A stretch of 64,000 nt of DNA from Clostridium_AD frigoriphilum (GCF_036541405.1 NZ_JAZHFS010000008.1:124001-188000), one strand, 5' to 3'. Shown: positions 44,714 through 54,384, numbered from the stretch's first letter. A program made the numbers and translations. Notes: a model not told the origin generated them from the sequence alone.

Positions 44714-46213
44714 TTGTCAGAGCAAGTTTTGAAAATGGAAAGAATTTCAAAGAGCTTTTCTGGAGTAAAAGTATTAAAAAATGCTGGAGTTGAAGTAAAC
44801 AAGGGTGAAGTGCAAATTCTACTCGGTGAGAATGGAGCAGGCAAGTCTACATTAATGAAAATTCTTTCTGGAGCATACACAAAAGATGGCGGAGATATTA
44901 TTATCAAGGGTAAAAAGGTTGAAATCAACTCACCAAAAGATGCAGAGAAATTGGGGATTAGTATAATATATCAAGAATTCAACCTAGTGCCATTTATGAC
45001 AGTAGCCGAAAACATATATTTAGGACGAGAACCTATGTCAAATATTCCTGGTAAAATAGATTTTGAAAAAATGTATAGCGATGCACAAAATGCCCTCGAC
45101 TATCTTAATGTGGATATAGATACAAGAAAATTGGTTAAAGATTTAGGAATTGCGAAGCAGCAAATGGTTGAAATAGCAAAGGCTTTATCCTTAAAATCAG
45201 AAATTATCATAATGGATGAACCAACTGCAGCACTTACAGATAAAGAAATTGATTATTTGTTCAAGATAATTAGAAAAATAAAATCTGAAGGGGTTTCTAT
45301 TATATATATTTCCCATAGACTAGAAGAGTTTGTACAAATTGGTGATAGAGTCACTATTATGAGGGATGGAGCAACTATAACAACAGTTGCTATTAAGGAT
45401 ACATCAATAGATGAATTAATAAAATTAATGGTTGGTAGAGAAATTAAAAATAAATATCCTAAGGTAGACGTGAAACCAGGCAAGGAATTATTAAATGTTA
45501 AAAGTCTATCAAAAGAAGGCGTATTTAAAAACATTAGCTTTAATTTAAGAGAAGGTGAAATACTTGGTTTCTCCGGACTCATGGGCGCCGGAAGAACAGA
45601 AGTAATGAGAGCTCTGTTTGGAGTGGATGAATTTGATTCAGGAGAAATATATATAGCTGGCAAGAAAGTAACTATTAAATCACCAATACAAGCAATAAAA
45701 AATGGACTAGGTTTTGTAACTGAAAATCGTAGGGATGAAGGCTTAGTCTTACCAATGGACGTTGGCAACAATATCACATTAGCAACACTTAATAATTATT
45801 GTAAAAATCCAATAATGATTAATCATGAGAAAGAGGTTAAAGACATAAAAGAATATATGTCTTTATTAGATATTAGAGCATCAGGGCCGTTTCAAAAGGC
45901 TGGTACATTAAGTGGTGGAAATCAACAAAAGATCGTTATTGCAAAGTGGCTTTCATCTAATTCTAAAATTTTGATTGTAGATGAGCCTACTCGTGGAATT
46001 GATGTTGGTGCTAAAGTTGATATTTACAACATCATGAATGATTTAGTTAAAAAAGGAGTTGGAATCATAATGATTTCTTCAGAACTTCCAGAAATTCTGG
46101 GTATGAGTGATAGAGTATTAGTAATGTGCAGAGGTAGTATAACTGGTGAATTAAATATGGAAGAAGCATCTCAAGAAAATATAATGCATTATGCAACGAT
46201 GGAGGTAAAATAA
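44714..46213 (+). CDS. CUT2 importer ATPase, AraG/RbsA-like
   Basis: 499 residues with two ABC domains, typical for CUT2 systems. The first has Walker A G-E-N-G-A-G-K-S-T near 41 and Walker B I-I-M-D-E-P-T; the second has the signature L-S-G-G-N-Q-Q-K and I-L-I-V-D-E-P-T-R-G-I-D-V-G. The second domain has a degenerate Walker A (G-L-M-G-A-G-R-T-E), normal for this family. It starts with TTG after AGGAGG. It energises pentose uptake by the neighbouring permease. Confidence 0.93.
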   Translation: MSEQVLKMERISKSFSGVKVLKNAGVEVNKGEVQILLGENGAGKSTLMKILSGAYTKDGGDIIIKGKKVEINSPKDAEKLGISIIYQEFNLVPFMTVAENIYLGREPMSNIPGKIDFEKMYSDAQNALDYLNVDIDTRKLVKDLGIAKQQMVEIAKALSLKSEIIIMDEPTAALTDKEIDYLFKIIRKIKSEGVSIIYISHRLEEFVQIGDRVTIMRDGATITTVAIKDTSIDELIKLMVGREIKNKYPKVDVKPGKELLNVKSLSKEGVFKNISFNLREGEILGFSGLMGAGRTEVMRALFGVDEFDSGEIYIAGKKVTIKSPIQAIKNGLGFVTENRRDEGLVLPMDVGNNITLATLNNYCKNPIMINHEKEVKDIKEYMSLLDIRASGPFQKAGTLSGGNQQKIVIAKWLSSNSKILIVDEPTRGIDVGAKVDIYNIMNDLVKKGVGIIMISSELPEILGMSDRVLVMCRGSITGELNMEEASQENIMHYATMEVK

Positions 46214-46214
46214 A

Positions 46215-47201
46215 ATGATGAACACAAAAATTAATGGTAAAAAACAAAACAAAGGTATAATGAGCATTATTGAAAATAGTCTTTTTGGAGTATTTCTTGC
46301 ATTTGTTTTTTTAGTTGTGATAATGTCAGTACTTTCTCCAAGTTTTTTATCTTCACAAAATATATTTAATATATTACAGCAAATTGCAGGAATAGGTATT
46401 ATATCTGTAGGAATGACATTTGTCATCCTTTTAGGTGGTATTGATTTATCTGTAGGATCTATAGTTGCATTTACTGGTCTTGTAATGGCACTTGCCATGA
46501 AGGCAAATGTACCAGTTGGGTTAGCTATACTAATAGGACTAGTACTCGGTGGTCTAATTGGTTGTTTAAATGGAGTATTAATTGCTAAATTAAAAATACA
46601 ACCATTTATTGCCACCCTTGGAACAATGACAATTGCAAGAGGTCTTGCTTATACCATTACGAATGGACAACCTGTTTACTCATTCTCGAAGAGTTTTAAA
46701 GGAATATCAGGTTTTATTGGTTTTGTACCAAAACCAGCAATTGTAATGTTGATAATATTTGCTTTAGGATATTATGTACTTACTTATACTAAGTTTGGAA
46801 GATATGTATATGCTACTGGTGGAAACAAAGTAGCTAGTAAACTTTCCGGTATAAATGTATTTAAATTAGAAATACTAGTTTACACAATATCAGGAATATG
46901 TTGCTCTATTGCTGCAATTTTGCTAACATCAAGACTTGATTCAGCAGTCCCTGTCGCAGGTAATGGGAATGAACTTGATGCAATAGCAGCTGTTGCTATT
47001 GGTGGAACCAGCATGACCGGTGGAGAAGGTCGTATTCAAGGTACGCTAATTGGAGCTTTGATTATGGGAGTTATAGCCAATGGAATGAACTTGCTAAATA
47101 TACAACAAGGTCCTCAGTTATTTACTAAAGGTGCAATAATTATATTAGCTGTTACCATTGATTTAATTAGAAAAAACGGTAAAAAAAAGCTAACAGCATA
47201 A
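46215..47201 (+). CDS. CUT2 importer permease, AraH/RbsC-like
   Basis: 328 residues with about ten membrane helices, including the family block GGIDLSVGSIVAFTG and the C-terminal GGTSMTGGEGRIQGTLIGALI. It starts one base after the ATPase stop with GGAGGT inside the ATPase gene's last codons. It completes the pentose importer and is followed by a terminator. Confidence 0.92.
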   Translation: MMNTKINGKKQNKGIMSIIENSLFGVFLAFVFLVVIMSVLSPSFLSSQNIFNILQQIAGIGIISVGMTFVILLGGIDLSVGSIVAFTGLVMALAMKANVPVGLAILIGLVLGGLIGCLNGVLIAKLKIQPFIATLGTMTIARGLAYTITNGQPVYSFSKSFKGISGFIGFVPKPAIVMLIIFALGYYVLTYTKFGRYVYATGGNKVASKLSGINVFKLEILVYTISGICCSIAAILLTSRLDSAVPVAGNGNELDAIAAVAIGGTSMTGGEGRIQGTLIGALIMGVIANGMNLLNIQQGPQLFTKGAIIILAVTIDLIRKNGKKKLTA

Positions 47202-47211
47202 AAAATAATGT

Positions 47212-47260
47212 AAAATAACCTATAGAATAGACATTATAAACTCTACCTATAGGCTATTTT
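47212..47260 (+). terminator. Terminator, copy 2 of a duplicated element
   Basis: AAAATAACCTATAGAATAGA on the left pairs with TCTACCTATAGGCTATTTT on the right. It nearly repeats 41338-41386, bracketing the araR-importer segment. Confidence 0.8.
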
Positions 47261-47290
47261 ATATTATTGGATTTATATTCATATTTAATT

Positions 47291-47389
47291 AAAGGGGAAC
47301 TCCAAATAAGAAACGTAGAAACTATTTAAATTTGTTTGGAATTACTTAGCGAAGTGAAACGCAATTGTAATAATATATACTGCCCCTTT
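47291..47389. repeat. Palindromic element copy 1, at the pepF stop
   Basis: AAAGGGG...CCCCTTT outer arms and inner TCCAAA/TTTGGA arms surround the shared blocks ATTACTTAGCGAAGTGAAA and AATATATACT. It ends one base before the minus-strand pepF stop codon, so it lies in its 3' untranslated region. Confidence 0.6.
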
Positions 47390-47390
47390 G

Positions 47391-49190
47391 CTACAGTTCT
47401 TTCTCGAGCATCACTAATAATTCATCAAATCTTTTTATAGTATCTTCTAAAGGTTTTGGTGATGACATATCTACACCTGCTTTTTTAAGTATATTTATTG
47501 GATAATCACTTCCACCACTCTTTAAGAATCCTATATATCTTTCTACAGCACTTGCTCCCTCGTTAGTTATCATTTTACTGAAAGAATTAGCAGCTGCAAA
47601 ACCTGTAGTATATTGGTATACATAAAAATCATTATAAAAATGAGGAATTCTTGACCATTCCATATCTATTCCTGCATCTACTACCATATCAGGTCCAAAA
47701 TATTTCACATTTAAATCATGATAAATTTTACATAAGTCCTCTGGTGATAACGGATTACCCTGTTCAATTTTTTCATGCGTTACCTTTTCGAATTCTGCAA
47801 ACATGCACTGTCTAAATACTGTAGTTCTTATTCCCTCTAATTGTTGATTTATTAGGAATAATTTCTTTTTCTTATCATTCTCATTTTTAATTTGATAATC
47901 TATTAATAAACATTCATTAGTTATAGATGCAACTTCTGCGCAAAATAACTCATACCCTGAATATATGTATGGTTGAGTTTTTCTTGAATAATATGAATGA
48001 ATAGAGTGTCCCATTTCGTGAACAAGCGTAGATACATCATTTAATTGATAATTATAATTCAAAAGCACATATGGCATACTATCAAAACAGCCCCAAGAAT
48101 ATGCTCCAGATCGTTTACCTTTATTTTGGAATACATCTACCCATCCCTCATTAATACCTTCTTTGAAGATGCCTAAATACTCTTGTCCTAGTGGCTTAAT
48201 ACCCTCGAGTGCTATTTTAACTGCATCTTCATATTCAATATGATTTTCCTCTGCATCAATTATAGGCACATATAAATCGTACATATGCATTTCATCAAGC
48301 CCCAGAAGCTTCTTCTTAATGCTTACATACCTATGAAGTGATGATAAGTTTTTATTTATAGTATCAACTACATTATCATAAACCTTTACTGGAATATTAT
48401 TAGGTTTTAAAGAACTTTCAAGTGCACAGGAATAATTTCTTGTTTTTGCATTAAATATAAAGTTCTTTATCGAAGATGTTAAAGATGCTGTTAAAGTATT
48501 ACTAAATCCTTTATATGTTGAAAATAACGTTTCAAAAGCATCTTTTCTTACTCTTCTATCCTTTGATTTTATAAAATTGCTATAGTTTCCTTCAGTTAAT
48601 TCGACCTCATTACCCTTTTCATCCTTTATACACGGAAATGTCATGTCTGCATTTGTAAGCATTCCAAATATGTTTCCTGGTGCACTTAAACAATCACTAA
48701 CAGACGCCAAAAGTTTTTCTGCCTCTGCACTTAGTGTATGATCCTTTTGATTTATAATATCCGCTAAATAAAATTCATATAGTTTAAGCTTTGGAAACTT
48801 AACTATTGCCTCATCAACTGCTCTCTCAGGTAATGATAATAATTCAGGAATAAAAAATGCAGTTGCACTAGAAACTTCTGCGCCATAAGTATCGATCTTA
48901 TTTTTTAGAACTTGAAATTCAGCCTTGCCTGTATCCTCATCTCCTCTTAAATGTGCATACACAAGCAATTTATCTAAGAGTCTTTCAATTTCTACGTTGC
49001 TTTCTAAAAATGATAGCAACTCCTCAGGGGTACCTAATTTACCTGAGAATTTTTTCATACTTGGCACTTTAGCCCTTAGTATTTCAAAATCTTTTTCCCA
49101 CTCCGCTGAATTCTCATATATCTTTTCAACATTCCACTTATACTTGCTATCGACTTGATCTCTCGTTTTAAGTTTTTGTACTTCACTCAC
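47391..49190 (-). CDS. pepF: Oligoendopeptidase F
   Basis: 599 residues of the M3B metallopeptidase family. The zinc motif H-E-M-G-H-S-I-H-S-Y-Y is at about residue 387, with the third ligand in an E-x-x-x-x downstream helix (FCAEVASITNECL). The N-terminal helical half (DQVDSKYKWNVEKIY) is typical. It cleaves peptides of about 7-17 residues in the cytosol. A GTG start follows GAGGGAAA. It is probably transcribed alone. Confidence 0.94.
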   Translation of the reverse strand: MSEVQKLKTRDQVDSKYKWNVEKIYENSAEWEKDFEILRAKVPSMKKFSGKLGTPEELLSFLESNVEIERLLDKLLVYAHLRGDEDTGKAEFQVLKNKIDTYGAEVSSATAFFIPELLSLPERAVDEAIVKFPKLKLYEFYLADIINQKDHTLSAEAEKLLASVSDCLSAPGNIFGMLTNADMTFPCIKDEKGNEVELTEGNYSNFIKSKDRRVRKDAFETLFSTYKGFSNTLTASLTSSIKNFIFNAKTRNYSCALESSLKPNNIPVKVYDNVVDTINKNLSSLHRYVSIKKKLLGLDEMHMYDLYVPIIDAEENHIEYEDAVKIALEGIKPLGQEYLGIFKEGINEGWVDVFQNKGKRSGAYSWGCFDSMPYVLLNYNYQLNDVSTLVHEMGHSIHSYYSRKTQPYIYSGYELFCAEVASITNECLLIDYQIKNENDKKKKLFLINQQLEGIRTTVFRQCMFAEFEKVTHEKIEQGNPLSPEDLCKIYHDLNVKYFGPDMVVDAGIDMEWSRIPHFYNDFYVYQYTTGFAAANSFSKMITNEGASAVERYIGFLKSGGSDYPINILKKAGVDMSSPKPLEDTIKRFDELLVMLEKEL

Positions 49191-49326
49191 TAAAATTTCC
49201 CTCTTTCATTTTTTGAATTTAAAATCAACTTTGCTAGATTAATCTACATAGAATAGAAAACAACATAATATATTTATATTATCCTATATTTGAAAAAATA
49301 ACCATACACTAATAAACTATACTCCC

Positions 49327-49557
49327 TTTTTTATAGATTATGCTAACAAAAGTATATATTGCGTAGAATGCATTTGAACTAGCTTTAGTAATTCCTAATT
49401 TATTTTATTTATAGGTGCGTTAATAAAAGTACATGTTTGAGCGCATGCGAGTTTGTACTTTTTAGCAACTGTACATAAAATAAATTATAGAATTACTTAG
49501 CGAAGTGAAAGCATTCCTAGTAATATATACTTTAGCTTATGGCATAATCTATGAAAA
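49327..49557. repeat. Palindromic element copy 2 (about 230 bp)
   Basis: Terminal inverted repeats TTTTTATAGATTATGC and GCATAATCTATGAAAA enclose nested complementary segments: AGTATATATT with AATATATACT, TAATTTATTTTATTTA with TAAAATAAATTA, and a central AAAAGTACA/TGTACTTTT around GAGCGCATGC. No ORF. The whole element can fold into one long hairpin. It fills most of the 395-base gap 49191-49585. Confidence 0.75.
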
Positions 49558-49585
49558 GGTACTTATATTATGGGATTGATATACA

Positions 49586-50512
49586 TTAAACATGTGCATT
49601 AATCCATTTTATTATATCAGTAGTTACTTCATCTTTATTGATTTCATGAAGCATTTCATGGCGTCCATCTTTATAAAGTTTATAAGTCAGATCCTTAACT
49701 CCATGTTTCTCATAAGTCTTAACAAGTTTTAAATTACCTTTCCCATTTTTTCCTACAGGATCCTTATCTCCTCCAAAAATATAGATAGGTAAATTATTAG
49801 GAATGTTTTTTATTTCCTCTGCATCTTCTACACTCTTAAGTCCACTTAAAAAATCATAGAAAAAGCCCGCCGTAAAAACCGCCCCACAATATGGATTTTC
49901 TATATATTTATCCACTTCTTTATTATCTCGACTTAGCCAATCAAAGAGTGTTCTATTTGGTTTAAAAAAATTATTATTACTTCCAAAAATCAATTTATTT
50001 AAATTAATACTTTTAGCATTTCTTCCCTTTCTTATAATCTCTACTTTTGATGCTATTCTTCCTATATCAACAATAATTCCCCGCTTGCCGCAAGTCCCTG
50101 TAAGAATAACACCTTTTAATTCACTTCCATATAAACAAATATATCTTTGTGTTAAGAAGGATCCCATACTATGCCCAAATAAAAATATAGGTAACGTCAT
50201 ATTTTCTTCTTTAATAATATTATTTAGTCTATGCATGTCCTCAACCATTGAATTAAAGCCATCCTCACCTAATTCTCCTAAAGTCTCTATTTTCCCTGCA
50301 GTTTCCCCATGACCCCTATGATCATTAGCATAAACAACAAATCCATTTTTTGTTAGATTGTTTGCAAAATCTTCATACCTAGATGCTGTCTCCGCCATTC
50401 CATGTGCTAATTGAACCACACCCTTAACCTGCATATCCACATTCGGCATCCATTTGTATACAAATATTTCTAAACCATCCTTACCCTTAAACGTAAAACT
50501 TTCTGCTATCAT
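49586..50512 (-). CDS. Alpha/beta hydrolase, monoacylglycerol lipase-like
   Basis: 308 residues. The N terminus (FKGKDGLEIFVYKWMP) and the nucleophile elbow G-H-S-M-G-S-F match the lysophospholipase/monoacylglycerol lipase group. The acid residue is likely the Asp in I-F-G-G-D-K-D-P-V-G, and the base the His in D-G-R-H-E-M-L-H-E. No signal peptide, so it is cytosolic. It should release fatty acids from monoglycerides or lysophospholipids. GGGGGGAG precedes the ATG. Palindromic elements flank it on both sides. Confidence 0.85.
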   Translation of the reverse strand: MIAESFTFKGKDGLEIFVYKWMPNVDMQVKGVVQLAHGMAETASRYEDFANNLTKNGFVVYANDHRGHGETAGKIETLGELGEDGFNSMVEDMHRLNNIIKEENMTLPIFLFGHSMGSFLTQRYICLYGSELKGVILTGTCGKRGIIVDIGRIASKVEIIRKGRNAKSINLNKLIFGSNNNFFKPNRTLFDWLSRDNKEVDKYIENPYCGAVFTAGFFYDFLSGLKSVEDAEEIKNIPNNLPIYIFGGDKDPVGKNGKGNLKLVKTYEKHGVKDLTYKLYKDGRHEMLHEINKDEVTTDIIKWINAHV

Positions 50513-50590
50513 ACTCTCCCCCCTGTTATTTTATTCTTACATTTAATAATATTTTTATGTTGAGAAATAACTCAGCGAAGTTAAAGTTAC

Positions 50591-50746
50591 TTTTTCTTAG
50601 ATTATGCTAACAAAAGTATATATAACATAGAATGAATTTGAACTAAACTTAGTAATTCTTAATTTATTTTATTTACGGATACACGAAAGAAAATACATAT
50701 TTAAGCAAGCTCAAGTTTGTATTTTTAATAGTTATACATAATGTCC
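50591..50746. repeat. Palindromic element copy 3, partial
   Basis: It starts with TTTTTCTTAGATTATGCTAACAAAAGTATAT and runs through the first half of the element (TAATTTATTTTATTTA, central arms) but stops before the right half, being followed at once by copy 4. A right-half-like block, AACTCAGCGAAGTTAAAG, lies just before it at 50570-50587. Confidence 0.6.
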
Positions 50747-50975
50747 TTTTTCTTAGATTATGCTAACAAAAGTATATGTTGTGTAGAATGCATTTGAACT
50801 AGCCTAGTAATTCTTAATTTATTTTATTTACAGATGCGTTAATAAAAGTACATGTTTGAGCGCATGCGAGTTTGTACTTTTTAGCAACTGTAAATAAAAT
50901 AAATTTTAGAATTACTTAGCGAAGTGAAAGCATTGGAGCAATATATGCTTTTAGTTATAGCATAATCTATGAAAA
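50747..50975. repeat. Palindromic element copy 4 (about 230 bp)
   Basis: Nearly the same as copy 2 from TTTTTCTTAGATTATGC to GCATAATCTATGAAAA, including the GAGCGCATGC centre and the ATTACTTAGCGAAGTGAAAG block. With copy 3 it fills much of the 686-base gap 50513-51198, which holds no gene. Confidence 0.75.
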
Positions 50976-51011
50976 ACTACTTATCTCGTATTATACTTTT
51001 AAATACAAAAA

Positions 51012-51058
51012 AGCCACACTAATTAAATCTACTGCTTAATAGACTTGATAGTGTGGCT
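51012..51058 (-). terminator. Terminator of the 120-residue gene
   Basis: On the minus strand AGCCACACTA pairs with TAGTGTGGCT, followed by TTTTTTG. The loop is long (27 bases). Confidence 0.75.
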
Positions 51059-51198
51059 CTCATTTTTTTTAGCCATATTTCATGTTTCATATTTACTCTC
51101 AATAAAATTATATCACTAAAATACACATTTGAAAAGTAATATTACACAATTCTGAAAATTAATATTACATTAAACTATCTTTTTAAACATATTCATCC

Positions 51199-51561
51199 TT
51201 ATTTCTCTAATACCTTATATTCAACCTCTATATATTTATCCTCATCATAAAATTCATCAGATTGTCCATAAATCTTAACGTTTGTATTTGTCGCATTTTC
51301 AGCAATATATTTTGCAGTATGCACCGTAACATCAATGGTCTTATCTATTAGAACAGCTGTTACTGCTCCTGCTATTTTTGAAGTTTTTGAAGCTACCCTA
51401 CCAAGTATAACACTATACTTCTTCGTATTTTTAGCCAATTTATCCTTACCTGAAATTCCTGCAATAGACGATATGACATTCCCTGTTAGTTCAATACCCA
51501 ATTCTGCAGTATTACCAACTAATTTTGAAGCATCATATACCGCTTTCCCAATAATTGTCAT
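51199..51561 (-). CDS. Small helical protein, unknown
   Basis: 120 residues, Ala/Lys/Thr-rich with amphipathic helical stretches (MTIIGKAVYDASKLVGNTAE, KTSKIAGAVTAVLIDKTID) and an acidic C terminus (EFYDEDKYIEVEYKVLEK). I recognise no family. It has no signal peptide and no convincing membrane helix. The ATG at 51561 follows GGTGTGGTG. It has its own terminator, which supports a real gene. Confidence 0.6.
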   Translation of the reverse strand: MTIIGKAVYDASKLVGNTAELGIELTGNVISSIAGISGKDKLAKNTKKYSVILGRVASKTSKIAGAVTAVLIDKTIDVTVHTAKYIAENATNTNVKIYGQSDEFYDEDKYIEVEYKVLEK

Positions 51562-51772
51562 AATAATCACCACACCTATATTAATACTCTTATAATCATT
51601 ATACCATATTATTATAAAATTATTACTAATGAATTTGGTAAAAATTATAAAGTCTTTTTAGCAAACATTCAAGACTGTATAAATCTTTTAAGATATTGTA
51701 TAATATATAATGTTATATAAAAACAAGAGACATACCTTATAATGTATGTTAAAAATATAGAGGTGAAAATAC

Positions 51773-52375
51773 ATGATAAAAACCATATTTAAAGGTAGCG
51801 CAATGTTAAATCCCGTTCCTGTAGTATTAATTACATCAAAAAATAAAGAAGGTAAAATAAATGTTTTTACAGTAGCATGGATAGGAATGGCTTGTACAAA
51901 ACCGCCAATGATAACTGTAGCTATAAGACCTGAGAGACTTTCCTATGATTACATAAAAGAAAGTGGTGACTTTGTAGTAAATCTACCTACATCAAAAATG
52001 ACTCGTGAAGTTGATTATTGCGGAGTGCGTTCTGGTAAACAAGTAGATAAGATTCATGAGATGAACTTTAAAATGGACAACGCAAAAGATGTCATAGCAC
52101 CAATAATATCTGACTGCCCTATATCTTTAGAGTGCAAAGTTAAAAGCATTACCCCTTTAGGTACACATGATTTGTTTTTAGCTGAAATAGTAAATACTCA
52201 TGTTGATAATACTTTAATAGATGATCTTGGAAAAATACACTTTGAAATGGCAGATCTCATTACTTATTCTCATGGGGAATATTTTAGTGTTAATTCTAAA
52301 CCTTTAGGTAAATTCGGTTACTCAGTTCAGAAAAAAACAAAACCAAAGAAAAGTAAACATAAAAATAAAGCCTGA
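51773..52375 (+). CDS. Flavin reductase-like FMN-binding split-barrel protein
   Basis: 200 residues of the flavoredoxin/DIM6-NTAB family (NPVPVVLITSKNKEGKINVFTVAWIGMACTKPPMITVAI, then DFVVNLPTSKM). Flavoredoxins bind FMN and move electrons or reduce flavin in anaerobes. The start ATG follows TAGAGGTG. The Lys-rich C terminus (KKTKPKKSKHKNK) is a little unusual. A terminator overlaps its stop. Confidence 0.85.
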   Translation: MIKTIFKGSAMLNPVPVVLITSKNKEGKINVFTVAWIGMACTKPPMITVAIRPERLSYDYIKESGDFVVNLPTSKMTREVDYCGVRSGKQVDKIHEMNFKMDNAKDVIAPIISDCPISLECKVKSITPLGTHDLFLAEIVNTHVDNTLIDDLGKIHFEMADLITYSHGEYFSVNSKPLGKFGYSVQKKTKPKKSKHKNKA

Positions 52376-52393
52376 TTTCTCAGACTTTATTTT
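52363..52393. terminator. Bidirectional terminator, flavoredoxin/SPFH
   Basis: AATAAAGCCTGA pairs with TCAGACTTTATT (one G-T), followed by TTTT. The left arm contains the flavoredoxin stop codon. Confidence 0.8.
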
Positions 52394-52411
52394 TATATCT
52401 ATTTTTATTCA

Positions 52412-53419
52412 TTATTTATTTGGTATTGATTTGTTTGGTATCGCTTTGTTTTGTATTTCTTTAGTAGGTATTGCTTTATTTTCAGATTTCTTATCCATTC
52501 TTAACATTTCGCCTATTGCTGATATACTACCAAAACTTGATAATATTTCATTTGGAAGTATAAGCTTATTAGCTGGATTTTTAGACATTTCTGTAAGAGC
52601 TTCTATCTGTTTTAATGCTATTACAGTTTCATTTGTACCTGACTCAATTATTGCTGTATTTACTTTTCTTATAGCACCTGCTTCTGCAATTGCAATGGTC
52701 TCTATAGCCCTTGCTTTACCTTCTGCTTCTAAAAGTTGTGATTCTTTAAGTCCTTCCGCACGTCTAATATTTGCTTGCTTTTCAGCTTCAGCATTTAATA
52801 TTTGAGCTTGCTTATGTCCCTCTGCCCTTTCAATTTGGCTTTGTTTTTCGCCTTCTGCTGTAAGAATAAACGCTCTCTTATCTCTCTCTGCTCTCATTTG
52901 TTTTTCCATAGCTTGTTGAATCTCACTTGGTGGAACAATGTTTTTAATTTCTACAGATAAAATCTTTATTCCATAAGCATCTGTAATTTCATCAATTATT
53001 TCAAGAAGCTTAGAATTTATTCTATCTCTTCCTGATAATACATCATCTAATGTCATGTCTCCAACGATATTTCTCATATTAGTAATAGTTGAATACACAA
53101 TACCTGATTTATAATCCTCAATATTATACACTGCATCTCTTGAATTAATAACTTTATAAAATATAACATTATCAATTGATATATTTACATTATCTTTAGT
53201 TATAACATTCTGTGGTTGTATGTCGAGTATTTGTTGCTTAGTAGAAATTTTTCTTCTAACGAAATCTGCAAATACAATTGTAAAATGCCAACCTGGCTCT
53301 AATATCCTATGAAACTGACCAAATCTTTCTATTAGAACTACATACCCAGTATTAACAATCTTAATAGATGTTAAAATCATAACGACAATTAGTAACAATA
53401 AAATCAAACCTATAATCAT
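52412..53419 (-). CDS. SPFH/Band-7 membrane scaffold protein
   Basis: 335 residues. One N-terminal membrane helix (about 2-22) is followed by the Band-7 domain (GYVVLIERFGQFHRILEPGWHF, ITKDNVNISIDNVIFYKV) and a coiled coil rich in A-E-G-x-K-x-A-Q. It resembles stomatin/QmcA-type proteins, which organise membrane microdomains and often pair with NfeD, encoded 30 bases upstream here. The last about 25 residues are a low-complexity repeat of K-A-I-P-x-K units, not part of the family. Confidence 0.9.
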   Translation of the reverse strand: MIIGLILLLLIVVMILTSIKIVNTGYVVLIERFGQFHRILEPGWHFTIVFADFVRRKISTKQQILDIQPQNVITKDNVNISIDNVIFYKVINSRDAVYNIEDYKSGIVYSTITNMRNIVGDMTLDDVLSGRDRINSKLLEIIDEITDAYGIKILSVEIKNIVPPSEIQQAMEKQMRAERDKRAFILTAEGEKQSQIERAEGHKQAQILNAEAEKQANIRRAEGLKESQLLEAEGKARAIETIAIAEAGAIRKVNTAIIESGTNETVIALKQIEALTEMSKNPANKLILPNEILSSFGSISAIGEMLRMDKKSENKAIPTKEIQNKAIPNKSIPNK

Positions 53420-53449
53420 AATAAATTCCTCCTCAAATTTTAATATAAC

Positions 53450-53878
53450 TTATACTTTAGATATTAATAATTTATTTCCTTCAATACCAGTAACTTGAAC
53501 TAAGTCACCTTTTTTCAAAGGTTCTCCAACATTTTTAACGGTCCAATAAATTCCTTGAAACTTAACATTTCCTTTTTCATCAATATCTTTTGTTAGTGTA
53601 AATTCTTGTCCCACATACCCTTCTTCCATAGTCAAAGTTTTTTTCACAGTTTTTTTTATGGTTTTCTTAACTATAGGATAACCTATAGACATAACCACTC
53701 CACTAACTGCTACAAAAACAATTATTTGCACAATTATTGGTGCATCGAGTCCAATAGAAAGAATTGCTCCGAGTGCTCCTACAGCAAACCATACAAACAT
53801 AAAACTACTAGTTGTAATATCAATGGCTAATGCCACCACTGCCACAACTATCCAAAATATCATCGGCGTCCAGCTCAT
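53450..53878 (-). CDS. NfeD-like membrane protein
   Basis: 142 residues: three or four membrane helices (about 7-75) and a C-terminal OB-fold (GYVGQEFTLTKDIDEKGNVKF to GDLVQVTGIEGNKLLISK). This is the short NfeD form without the ClpP-like protease part. The SPFH gene follows in the same operon, a widely conserved pair for membrane domain organisation. GGGGGTACAAT precedes the ATG. Confidence 0.9.
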   Translation of the reverse strand: MSWTPMIFWIVVAVVALAIDITTSSFMFVWFAVGALGAILSIGLDAPIIVQIIVFVAVSGVVMSIGYPIVKKTIKKTVKKTLTMEEGYVGQEFTLTKDIDEKGNVKFQGIYWTVKNVGEPLKKGDLVQVTGIEGNKLLISKV

Positions 53879-54114
53879 ATTGTACCCCCTTAAAATCTAA
53901 AATATTATTAACTTTAACAGCTTATGTCATTATTAATCTATATCACAATTATATAACTTTTATGAATTTTATAATACAACCTTATTATGTTTTTAAAGCA
54001 ATATTATTACTATAGATTATTTATGAATAATATTCATCTTTTATAAACTAAATAAATGAATTTTTTATAATGCTATAATTACATTATATTGTATATACTA
54101 AACTTTATAAAGTT

Positions 54115-54270
54115 TTATTTTAATACATTGTACATTTCCATGTCCATTTCTGGTCTTTTATTGCCATCTACCCTATATTTACTCTTATTTGCTCGATAAT
54201 ACGTTTCATGGTAATTTTTATTATAATTGTAAATAGTTACTAACAATTTAATCATTGGTAAAATAATCAT
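54115..54270 (-). CDS. Possible 51-residue small protein
   Basis: An ORF starting MIILPMIKLLVTIYN, a short hydrophobic N terminus, followed by a Tyr/Lys/Asn-rich tail (YHETYYRANKSKYRVDG, then RPEMDMEMYN). AGGAAGG lies three bases before the first ATG; a second in-frame ATG is at 54255. A possible promoter, TTGCTT and TAGAAT, lies about 40 bases upstream. The 506-base gap 53879-54384 between NfeD and nadE is otherwise empty. No family recognised; a chance ORF is possible. Confidence 0.35.
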   Translation of the reverse strand: MIILPMIKLLVTIYNYNKNYHETYYRANKSKYRVDGNKRPEMDMEMYNVLK

Positions 54271-54384
54271 TGACCTTCCTACTAATGTATTCAAAATAAT
54301 GATATAATTCTACTAAATATTTGTTATATAAAGCAATATTTGCATATACTATATTTGAAAACCAAAGAAAGGTCGTGAATTAGT

